Notes under the pieces: generated by a model | Databases searched by the model: none | Told to the model about the DNA's origin: nothing | The model's input: the letters and a program-made list of their open reading frames with translations, nothing else | Source: Bradyrhizobium icense | GTDB lineage: Bacteria; Pseudomonadota; Alphaproteobacteria; Rhizobiales; Xanthobacteraceae | DNA: 64,000 nucleotides | NCBI RefSeq assembly: GCF_001693385.1 | Contig: NZ_CP016428.1 | Location: 3,906,001 to 3,970,000 of the forward strand | Direction of reading: 5' to 3' | Made by a program: the position numbers and the translations under genes | Shown: in pieces, positions 8,136-15,514 of the stretch | Layout: the number at the start of each line of letters is the position of its first letter | How positions within the stretch are numbered: position 1 is the stretch's first letter

Positions 8136-8936
8136 TTGTTTTTTGTCCTCTCCAAGACGCTCGGCTTTCTGCTGTTGCCGACGAATCTGCTGATCGGTGT
8201 AGGTTTTATCGGCGCCATTCTCATGTTCACCCGCTTTGCATCGCTCGGCCGCAAGCTGGTGATCGCGGCCGTGTTGCTGCTCGTTATCTGCGGACTGTCG
8301 CCGCTCGGGAACCTCTTGCTCTATCCGTTGGAGCAGCGCTTTCCGCCATGGGACGGTGCGCGCGGCGCGCCTGACGGCATCATCGTGCTCGGCGCATCGA
8401 TCGAAGCCGATCTCTCCACGGCGCACGGCACGCCGGTGGTGCGCAGTTCGCCCGATCGCCTGATCGCGGCTGCCGCGCTGGCGCACCGCTATCCGAAGGC
8501 GCGTATTGTGTTCTCCGGTGGCAGCGCGAAACTGATTTCGAACGACGCCAGGGAAGCCGATTTCGCCGGCGCCATCTTCGAGAGTCTAGGCATCGACAAG
8601 TCGCGGCTGACCATGGAACGGGGTTCCCGCAACACACAGGAGAACGCGGAATTCTCCAAGGCGCTGCTTGCGCCCAAGCAAGGCGAGCGCTGGCTGTTGG
8701 TGACCTCGGCCTTCCATATGCCTCGATCGATCGGTCTGTTCCGGAAGGCGGGATTTGCGGTCGAACCTTACCCCGTCGACTGGCGGGTCGGCGGACGCGG
8801 CGATGTCTTGAACTTCACTAATATCGCGATCGATGGACTGGGACGGACCGACCTCGCAGTGCGCGAATGGATGGGTCTGATCGCCTACCGCGCCACCGGC
8901 AAGATCGACGAGTTGTTGCCGGGACCGGCAAAGTAG
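8136..8936 (+). CDS. YdcF/ElyC-type DUF218 membrane protein
   Basis: 266 residues. Two N-terminal membrane helices (about residues 8-30 and 38-60) precede a DUF218 domain with GIIVLGASIE, RIVFSGGSAKLISND, MERGSRNTQENAEFS and TSAFHMPRS. The relatives ElyC and SanA act in envelope maintenance, and ElyC affects peptidoglycan synthesis in E. coli; the reaction is unknown. The likely start is TTG 8136, with GAGG six bases upstream giving MFFVLSKTLGFLL. A later ATG would remove the first helix. It is divergent from the acetamidase gene. Confidence 0.8.
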   Translation: MFFVLSKTLGFLLLPTNLLIGVGFIGAILMFTRFASLGRKLVIAAVLLLVICGLSPLGNLLLYPLEQRFPPWDGARGAPDGIIVLGASIEADLSTAHGTPVVRSSPDRLIAAAALAHRYPKARIVFSGGSAKLISNDAREADFAGAIFESLGIDKSRLTMERGSRNTQENAEFSKALLAPKQGERWLLVTSAFHMPRSIGLFRKAGFAVEPYPVDWRVGGRGDVLNFTNIAIDGLGRTDLAVREWMGLIAYRATGKIDELLPGPAK

Positions 8937-9008
8937 CAGCGGGCAGCCAGCCGGGCTACAATCGAAGGACAGGCGCCGGCTAAGCGCGCCGATTTGGGAG
9001 TTGACGCC

Positions 9009-9794
9009 ATGCAACAGCAGACCCCGCCGGAAGCGTTCGACTTGGCCGGCATGGTGGCCGATCTGAACGGCCTGCTTCGGCTGAAGACAACCGTGATCGG
9101 CATCAAGATGTTTGCCAGCGTCGAGGAGATGACCGCGATCCCAAAAATCCGGCGTCCCTCGGCCGTGCATACCACCGACCAGATCGTCAGCATGGCCTCA
9201 CGGCTCGGCTGGACCGTCGGCATCACCGGCGACGATCTCGTCGGCGCGCAATGCCGTGCGGTGATCGGCCTTGCGCCACAGGACGAAAAGTGGCTCTCCG
9301 GAGAAAGTTACGTCGGCGTCTGGCATGGCACCGCCGAAGACGCACGCAAGCGTCAGGAGGCGCTCGACGTCGTGCCTTTCGGCCAGTATCAGGCAATGGC
9401 GGTGAGCCCGCTCACCAGCGGCCGGCTCAACCCACCGGATATCTGCCTGGTCTACGCCACGCCCGGCCAGATGATCATTCTGATCAACGGCCTGCAATAT
9501 ACCGGCTACAGGAAGTTCGAATGGGGCGTGGTCGGCGAGACCGCCTGCGCGGATTCCTGGGGTAGGGCGCTGAAGACCGGCGAGCCCTCGCTTTCGCTGC
9601 CGTGCTTTGCCGAGCGCCGTTACGGCGGCGTGCCCGACGAGGAGATGCTGATGGCGCTGAAGCCTGAGCATCTTGCCAAGGCCATCGTGGGCATGAAGCA
9701 TCTCGCGAAGAACGGCCTCCGCTATCCGATCGCGCCGTATGGCATCCAGGCCGACGTGCGGGCCGGGATGGGCGTGTCGTATCCGAAGAAGTAG
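9009..9794 (+). CDS. DUF169 domain protein
   Basis: 261 residues of the DUF169 family, with conserved stretches GIKMFASVEEM, the Cys-containing GDDLVGAQCRAVIGL, VSPLTSGRLNPPDICLVYA, QMIILINGLQY and SLPCFAERRYGGVPDEEM. Some DUF169 proteins are described as flavin- or metal-linked, but function is not established and I do not assign one. Start ATG 9009 has GGGAG eight bases upstream, better than the TTG at 8994. It stands 72 bases after the YdcF gene on the same strand and may share its transcript. A short palindromic repeat follows it. Confidence 0.75.
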   Translation: MQQQTPPEAFDLAGMVADLNGLLRLKTTVIGIKMFASVEEMTAIPKIRRPSAVHTTDQIVSMASRLGWTVGITGDDLVGAQCRAVIGLAPQDEKWLSGESYVGVWHGTAEDARKRQEALDVVPFGQYQAMAVSPLTSGRLNPPDICLVYATPGQMIILINGLQYTGYRKFEWGVVGETACADSWGRALKTGEPSLSLPCFAERRYGGVPDEEMLMALKPEHLAKAIVGMKHLAKNGLRYPIAPYGIQADVRAGMGVSYPKK

Positions 9795-9800
9795 CTCCAA

Positions 9801-9884
9801 CGTCATTGCGAGGAGCGAAGCGACGAAGCAATCCACGACCGCCGCAGTGCGATTTCTGGATTGCTTCGCTTCGCTCGCAATGAC
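9801..9884. repeat. short dispersed palindromic element, family A
   Basis: Begins CGTCATTGCGAGGAGCGAAG and ends TTCGCTCGCAATGAC, so the ends are inverted copies of each other, with the inner parts GAAGCAATCCA and TGGATTGCTTC also complementary. Related copies in this window are at 39933-39981 and 58844-58929. Such units sit in intergenic space and can fold into a long hairpin. Confidence 0.8.
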
Positions 9885-9919
9885 AAGAAGGCCCCGTCAT
9901 TACTTCAGGGAACGAGAAC

Positions 9920-11098
9920 ATGCCTTCGTCGAAATTCGACATCGTCGTCTATGGCGCCACCGGCTTCACCGGCCAGCTCGTCGCCGAATATCTCGCCGAG
10001 CACTACAAAGGTGACGCCAGCCTGAAATGGGCGATGGCCGGCCGCAGCAGGGACAAGCTCGCTTCCGTCCGTGACGCGATCGGCGCGTCCAGGGATACGC
10101 CGTTGATCGTGGCCGATGCGGCTGATCCCGCGTCGCTCAAGACGATGGTTGGGCAGGCCAAGTGTGTGATCAGTACGGTTGGCCCCTACCAGCTCTACGG
10201 CAATGACCTGATCGCGGCCTGCGTGGCGGCCGGCATCGACTATGTCGATCTCTGCGGCGAACCGATCTGGATGCGGCAGATGATCGACAAGCACGAGGCC
10301 GCGGCGAAAGCGAGCGGCGCGCGGATCGTGTTTTCCTGCGGCTTCGACTCCGTACCATTCGAGCTCGGCGCATTCTTCGTGCAGGAGGAGGCCAAGCGCG
10401 TGTTCGGCGCGTCGGCATCCCGCGTCAAGGGCCGCGTGCGCAACATGCGCGGCACGCTTTCCGGGGGCACGGCCGCGAGCGCCAAGGCCACCTTCGATGC
10501 AGTCGCCAAGGATCTCAGCCTCGTGGCCATCCTCAACGATCCCTTTGCGCTGACGCCGGGATTCAGCGGCCCGAAACAGCCGCGCGGCAACAAGCCTGCC
10601 TACGAGGACGATTTGCAATCCTGGGCCGCGCCGTTCATGATGGCGCTGATCAACACGCGCAACGTCCACCGCTCCAACATGCTGATGGGATTCCCGTACG
10701 GCCGCGAGTTCATCTATGACGAGATGGTGCTGACTGGCCCCGGCGAGAAGGGCGAGGCCAACGCCAAGCTGGTGATGGCGGCGAACGCCGAAAAGACTGG
10801 TCCGAACGCGCCAAAGCCAGGCGAGGGCCCGTCAAAGGAAGAGCGCGAGAACGGGCTTTATGATCTCCTCTATGTCGCGATCGCGCCCGACGGCCGGCAG
10901 GTCCGCGCCGCGGTCAAGGGCGATCGCGATCCTGGCTACGGCTCGACGTCGAAGATGATCTCCGAATGCGCAATCTGCCTGTTGCGCGATACGCCTGACG
11001 TCCCGCCCGGCTTCTGGACACCGGGCGCAGCGATGCAGCACAAGCTGATCAAGCGTCTGGAAGAGCACGCCGGGTTGGCGTTCACGGTGGAGAAGTAG
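9920..11098 (+). CDS. saccharopine dehydrogenase-like (trans-acting enoyl reductase type) oxidoreductase
   Basis: 392 residues. An N-terminal Rossmann domain (FDIVVYGATGFTGQLVAEYL) is followed by VISTVGPYQLYGNDLIAACV and GIDYVDLCGEPIW. This is the saccharopine-dehydrogenase-like family that includes mycobacterial trans-acting enoyl reductases, which reduce polyketide or lipid double bonds. The lysine pathway is unlikely. A Lys/Pro/Glu-rich insertion (GPNAPKPGEGPSKEER) lies near residue 300. The 3' end overlaps the convergent O-antigen ligase gene by 17 bases. Its substrate here is unknown. Confidence 0.8.
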   Translation: MPSSKFDIVVYGATGFTGQLVAEYLAEHYKGDASLKWAMAGRSRDKLASVRDAIGASRDTPLIVADAADPASLKTMVGQAKCVISTVGPYQLYGNDLIAACVAAGIDYVDLCGEPIWMRQMIDKHEAAAKASGARIVFSCGFDSVPFELGAFFVQEEAKRVFGASASRVKGRVRNMRGTLSGGTAASAKATFDAVAKDLSLVAILNDPFALTPGFSGPKQPRGNKPAYEDDLQSWAAPFMMALINTRNVHRSNMLMGFPYGREFIYDEMVLTGPGEKGEANAKLVMAANAEKTGPNAPKPGEGPSKEERENGLYDLLYVAIAPDGRQVRAAVKGDRDPGYGSTSKMISECAICLLRDTPDVPPGFWTPGAAMQHKLIKRLEEHAGLAFTVEK

Positions 11099-12362
11099 GC
11101 TTCCGCTGCGGCGTTATGAGTGCGGAATTGCTCTTCGCCTTCCAGCGCTCGGCGGCGACAAACATGCCCCACATCGTTCCCAGCATCATCCAGAAATGCC
11201 GCCAATGGTCGGTATCGATGATGAAGCTCTCGCCGACGGTGCCAAGGACGGCTGCGAAGATTGCCAGATAGGCCGGCTGCCAGGGCACGCGGACGAAGAC
11301 ATACCGGAAGCCCGTCAGAACCGTGACGAAGACCAGCGCCGGATAGCAGACGCCGGAGAGCCAACCACCCGACATGAACGCGTTCAGATAGGAATTGTGG
11401 GTGTCTTCCGGGAAGTAGCGGGTGAACTGTAGCGGACCGATGCCGAATGGCAGGCCCAACGCCATTTCTGCGCCGAGGATGTGCCGGCCGAACCGGCCGA
11501 ACCGGCCTTCGTCGTAGCTCTGGTCCAGGCTGGCGCGCTCCTTGAATAGCTGGGCAATCGAATCGAACGACAGCAGCACCGCAACCAGCGCGGCCGCCAG
11601 TACGGCGGTAACGAGCGCAATGACTATGATGCGCGAGCGCTGCGCTTGCGAGCGGCTGGTCAGCACCATCAAGGCCAGCGTGAAGGCGGATGTAACGATC
11701 AGTTGGCCCCACGCGGCGCGCGAGAACGAAAGCAGGATCGCCAGCGATATGATGCCGAACGCGATCGCGCTGCGGAGCGATTTGCCGAATTTGTCGGAGA
11801 CGACGCTTTGCAGTGTGAACAGCGCGGGCAGGATCAGAAACGCGCCGAGCACGTTCGGATCCTTGAACGTGCCGCGGGCGCGATCATACAGCGTCAGCAG
11901 GTCACGGCCGCCGGGAATGAGGTTGAAATAGCCGGCAATCCCGGCGAGCGCCGCAATCATCGCGCCGACGATGAGGCCGCGCCGGAGCATGTCGAGCCGA
12001 GCGGTCGTATCCTCCGAGATTATCATGGCGAACAGGATGACGGTTACCGCCATGTACCAGGAGGTCGCGATCCAGTTCGGGACACCGGGGCGGTCGAACA
12101 CGGCGACCGCGCTAATGGTGTAACCGACATTGACCAGGAACAGGAGCAGAAGCAGCGGCATGAACACCAACCGCATCCGCAGGCCCGTTGCGAAGAACAC
12201 CACCGTAGCTGCCAGCGTGGCCAGCTCATAGGGCGAGGGCTCGATGAAGACGATCGCAACCGATGCGCCGACCAGCCACACCAGCGCGCGTTGCAAGGCA
12301 AGCACGTTGGGCGCGGCCGTTACCGGCGCAAGGGAATTCCCGGCTGTCGCCGCATAGCTCAT
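11082..12362 (-). CDS. O-antigen ligase / Wzy-type polysaccharide polymerase
   Basis: 426-residue integral membrane protein with about ten to twelve hydrophobic segments. The Wzy_C region includes LLSFSRAAWGQLI, the large periplasmic loop after LFKERASLDQSYDEGRFGRF, and FPEDTHNSYLNAFMSGGW with the DxHN motif typical of O-antigen ligases and EPS polymerases. It probably links sugar repeat units on the periplasmic face. The ATG at 12362 is chosen; a GTG at 12377 would add five residues. The sugar-transferase gene lies 91 bases upstream on the same strand, so both are likely one EPS transcript. The loop is encoded by a short CCGGCCGAA tandem repeat near 11490, giving GRFGRFGR. Confidence 0.8.
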   Translation of the reverse strand: MSYAATAGNSLAPVTAAPNVLALQRALVWLVGASVAIVFIEPSPYELATLAATVVFFATGLRMRLVFMPLLLLLFLVNVGYTISAVAVFDRPGVPNWIATSWYMAVTVILFAMIISEDTTARLDMLRRGLIVGAMIAALAGIAGYFNLIPGGRDLLTLYDRARGTFKDPNVLGAFLILPALFTLQSVVSDKFGKSLRSAIAFGIISLAILLSFSRAAWGQLIVTSAFTLALMVLTSRSQAQRSRIIVIALVTAVLAAALVAVLLSFDSIAQLFKERASLDQSYDEGRFGRFGRHILGAEMALGLPFGIGPLQFTRYFPEDTHNSYLNAFMSGGWLSGVCYPALVFVTVLTGFRYVFVRVPWQPAYLAIFAAVLGTVGESFIIDTDHWRHFWMMLGTMWGMFVAAERWKAKSNSALITPQRKPTSPP

Positions 12363-12453
12363 CGAACACTCACGCACTTACGCAACGCAACGAAACTAGG
12401 ACACCACTATCCGCGTCATTGAGAGGAGCAACGACGGGTGGAATCCCTTCATC

Positions 12454-13992
12454 TCAGTACGCGTTCTCGCTCTTCGTCATCAGAGCGATCGGCGTTTTGA
12501 GCAGAATGTAGAGGTCGAACAGCACCGACCAGTTTTCGATGTAATAGAGATCGAACTCGACGCGCTTCTGGATCTTCTCGTCGGTGTCGACTTCGCCGCG
12601 CCAGCCGTTGATCTGCGCCCAGCCGGTGATGCCGGGCTTGACGCGGTGGCGTGCGAAATAGCCGTCGACGGCCTCGTCGAACAGGCGGCTTTGCAATTTG
12701 CCCTGCACGGCGTGGGGACGCGGTCCGACCAGCGATAAATTGCTCTTGAACACGACGTTGAAGAGCTGCGGCAGCTCGTCGAGGCTGGTCTTGCGGATGA
12801 AACGCCCGACGCGGGTGACGCGCGGATCGTTCTTGGTCACGACCCTGGAGGCGGTCGGATCGGCCTGATGGTGGTACATCGAACGGAATTTGAAGACGTC
12901 GATGCGCTCATTGTTGAAGCCGAACCGCTTCTGGCGGAACAGTATCGGCCCGGGGCTGTCGAGCTTCACCGCAAGCGCGACCAGACCCATCACGGGCAAT
13001 GCCAGCACCAGGATCACGAAGCCGACGACGTGGTCGAACAGCCATTTCATCACCAGATCCCAATCGGTGATCGGCGCCTCGAACACGTCGAGGGTAGGCA
13101 CCTCGCCGAGATAGGAATAGGAGCGGGGACGGAAGCGCAGCTTGTTGGTATGGGCCGAAAGACGGATATCGACCGGCAGCACCCACAGCTTCTTCAGCAT
13201 CTCGAGAATGCGCGTCTCGGCCGAGATCGGCAGCGCGAACAGCACGAGGTCGATACGGGTGCGGCGCGCAAACTCGACGATGTCGTCGACCTTGCCGAGT
13301 TTCGGACTACCGGCGCAGGTGTCCATCGCGCGGTCATCGTTGCGATCGTCGAACACTCCGAGCACGTGGATGTCGGAATCGTCCTGAATCTTGAGTGCCT
13401 GCACGAGTTCTTCGCCGCTCTGGTCCGCGCCGACGATGATGGTGCGGCGATCGAGCCGGCCCTGGCGGGCCCAGCGGCGCACCAGCGAGCGCAGGAATAC
13501 GCGCTCCGTGACCAGCGCCGCGAGGCCGCTCACGAAAAACGCCGTAAGCCACAGCCGCGAAATTTCGCTGCCGAGTTTGACGATGAAGGATGCGCCGATG
13601 AACAGCAGAAACACGAACGCCCAGGATGAAATCATCCGCGTCATCTGGCGAAGATGGCCACGGAATAGCTGCACCTGGTAGATATCGGCCGCCTGGAAGC
13701 AGATCACGGCCGTTGCGGCCACGCCGAAGATCGCCGCGAGAAACTCCCAGGAAAAGCCTCTGAGAGGCACGACATATCCGAAATAGAGTGCGACGCCGAT
13801 CGCGCTCAACATCGCGAAATCGATCACCCGAACCACGCCTGCGATCACGATCGGCGAGTAGGCGCGGCCGACTTTCTGATTGGTAACGGCGAGCGCTGCC
13901 GGAGACAGCCTGCGGCGCCGTTCGACCGGCGGACGATCGGCGCTGGCGGTCGCCGCGGTATCGAGCATCGAGCGTGCGTTAATCGGTTCCAC
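12454..13992 (-). CDS. undecaprenyl-phosphate sugar phosphotransferase (WcaJ-type)
   Basis: 512 residues. Several N-terminal membrane helices are followed by a Rossmann-like CoA-binding-type domain ([18 protein letters not shown]) and a C-terminal bacterial sugar-transferase domain with [42 protein letters not shown] and SLVGPRPHA. It transfers a sugar phosphate, usually glucose-1-phosphate, to undecaprenyl phosphate at the inner membrane, the first step of EPS assembly. I chose the GTG at 13992 (protein [11 protein letters not shown]) because GAGG lies just upstream; a GTG at 14055 and an ATG at 13968 are alternatives. It sits between the polymerase and the GT4 gene. Confidence 0.88.
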   Translation of the reverse strand: MEPINARSMLDTAATASADRPPVERRRRLSPAALAVTNQKVGRAYSPIVIAGVVRVIDFAMLSAIGVALYFGYVVPLRGFSWEFLAAIFGVAATAVICFQAADIYQVQLFRGHLRQMTRMISSWAFVFLLFIGASFIVKLGSEISRLWLTAFFVSGLAALVTERVFLRSLVRRWARQGRLDRRTIIVGADQSGEELVQALKIQDDSDIHVLGVFDDRNDDRAMDTCAGSPKLGKVDDIVEFARRTRIDLVLFALPISAETRILEMLKKLWVLPVDIRLSAHTNKLRFRPRSYSYLGEVPTLDVFEAPITDWDLVMKWLFDHVVGFVILVLALPVMGLVALAVKLDSPGPILFRQKRFGFNNERIDVFKFRSMYHHQADPTASRVVTKNDPRVTRVGRFIRKTSLDELPQLFNVVFKSNLSLVGPRPHAVQGKLQSRLFDEAVDGYFARHRVKPGITGWAQINGWRGEVDTDEKIQKRVEFDLYYIENWSVLFDLYILLKTPIALMTKSENAY

Positions 13993-14105
13993 TGTCCTCG
14001 TCCGTTCTTGAGCGGGCACGAAGCAACGTGCCTGCCGGTGCGGAATTCCCCACACTTCGGCTTACGGGACAAATCGGAAGAAACAGTTACGTTGGTAAAG
14101 AACGG

Positions 14106-15239
14106 TTAACGATTGGCAAACGCGTCGCGGTAGCCTGCAAAAACGCCTTCGACCATCGCCTTCTGCGAAAAATGCTGGAAGATTCGTTCGCGCAGCGATT
14201 TGGCCCGTTTCTTCGCTTTGGCCGGATCCTTCAGCGCAGTTTCGATGGCGTTGGCCATAGCGGCGGCGTTGCTCGGCGCGAACAAGGCATCGCCGTGCGG
14301 GCCGAAAATTTCGGGGATGCCGCCGACATTGGCGGCGACTATCGGAACGCCGGCCGCCGCCGCCTCGATCACGACGTAGGGCATTGAGTCTCCGCGGGAG
14401 GGAACCACGAGCAGCGAACCCTTGGAGAAGCCGTAACGCGCTTTGACGTGACCGATGAAGCGCACGGCCTCGCCGAGGCCGAGCCGCTCGACCTGGGACT
14501 TGAGGCCTTCGCTTTCTTCACCGTCGCCTGCGAGCGTCAGCGTCACCGGATGGCCGTTGGCGCGCAGCCGTGCCACCGCGTCGATCAGGAGATCGGCGCC
14601 CTTGATGTGCCGGAACTCGCCGACATAGATCAGGTCGGTGGCGTCCTCCGCCTTGACGACGGGATCGAATTCGCTGGCGGTGACGCCGTTGAACACGCTT
14701 CGCACCAGTCCCTTCGGCGTGCCGATGGTGCGCTGATAGGTGTTGCGCGCAAACGCGCTTTCGAACAGGAACAGGTCGGTATCGTTCATCAGCGCGCGCT
14801 CGACACGGGCGTAGATGTTGCCCTTCAGCGTCGACAGCGGATAGTGCAGCGAGCCGCCATGCGGGGTGTAGACCCTGATCCTGTCGCGTGAGGCTGTCCT
14901 GAGGCGCATGAAGGCGCCGGCTTTGGCGCCGTGACCGTGCAGCACGTCGGGCTTCAGTTGGCGGATCATGCGCCGGAACCAGGCCCACACCAGAACATCG
15001 GACGGAAGCGGCTCGCGGCGAATGGCGGTACGGTGAACGCCGAGCTTGAGTCGCGGGGCGATTTCCGCCAGCGCCTGCTCGGCTCGTTCGCCTCCGGTGA
15101 GGCTATCGGCGATAATGCCGACGTGATGGCCGCGGTCGGCCTGGCCGTTGGCAAGATCGAGGATATGGCGAAAAATGCCGCCGACCGGCGCGCGCGTTGC
15201 GTGCAGGATCCGGAGCGGCTGACCCTCAACGACGGGCAT
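14106..15239 (-). CDS. GT4 glycosyltransferase
   Basis: 377 residues of the GT-B fold. The N-terminal domain begins PLRILHATRAPVGGIFRHIL and includes DVLHGHGAKAG. The C-terminal donor-binding domain has DLIYVGEFRHIKGADLLIDA, LTLAGDGEE, VVPSRGDSMPYVVIEAAAAG and ANVGGIPEIF, with the Ex7E signature of GT4 enzymes. It likely adds a sugar to the lipid-linked EPS unit in the cytoplasm. Start ATG 15239 has AAGG eight bases upstream; the longer reading from 15302 has no support. The first 14 bases overlap the end of a 36-codon open frame on the same strand, which would allow translational coupling. It is the only glycosyltransferase in this locus, fewer than a multi-sugar repeat unit needs. Confidence 0.85.
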   Translation of the reverse strand: MPVVEGQPLRILHATRAPVGGIFRHILDLANGQADRGHHVGIIADSLTGGERAEQALAEIAPRLKLGVHRTAIRREPLPSDVLVWAWFRRMIRQLKPDVLHGHGAKAGAFMRLRTASRDRIRVYTPHGGSLHYPLSTLKGNIYARVERALMNDTDLFLFESAFARNTYQRTIGTPKGLVRSVFNGVTASEFDPVVKAEDATDLIYVGEFRHIKGADLLIDAVARLRANGHPVTLTLAGDGEESEGLKSQVERLGLGEAVRFIGHVKARYGFSKGSLLVVPSRGDSMPYVVIEAAAAGVPIVAANVGGIPEIFGPHGDALFAPSNAAAMANAIETALKDPAKAKKRAKSLRERIFQHFSQKAMVEGVFAGYRDAFANR

Positions 15240-15336
15240 CGAGACCGCCTTCAGATGCGACCGAGACCTGCGCGGAGGCCATGCAGCCCGCAAGCGCGGC
15301 AATCAGACATGGAATTGGGGCGAGCGCGCCTCGCAT
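15226..15336 (-). CDS. 36-residue lipoprotein-like peptide overlapping the GT4 start
   Basis: Open frame MRGALAPIPCLIAALAGC followed by MASAQVSVASEGGLDARR and TGA. It has an ATG with AGGA eight bases upstream, a positively charged residue, a hydrophobic stretch and a lipobox LAGC (Cys18). Processing would leave a 19-residue lipid-anchored peptide. Its 3' end overlaps the GT4 gene by 14 bases. It could be a leader peptide that couples translation of the glycosyltransferase, a true small lipoprotein, or the stub of an outer-membrane polysaccharide export lipoprotein (Wza-like), a component otherwise missing here. Nothing downstream of the TGA resembles such a protein. Coding is inferred only from signal-like features. 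Confidence 0.4.
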   Translation of the reverse strand: MRGALAPIPCLIAALAGCMASAQVSVASEGGLDARR

Positions 15337-15514
15337 TACGGTATTCCTGAAAAAGTGTGCCGCGATTAAGGGCTTTGATGGTTAACAAAAAATGACTGCG
15401 CGCGGAAGCGCCGCTCGGGGTGCGCAGACGAGGCAAATTAACCCAGCGGCAACCATAATGAAGTGTAATCCCCCCGGTCGAGCGGACCGATAATTGCGTC
15501 CGCGGGAGTGTGCG

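Noticed and set aside
7460..8374. 304-codon plus-strand frame over the acetamidase and YdcF region
   Set aside because: Overlaps two supported genes; amino-acid composition is that of a shadow frame.
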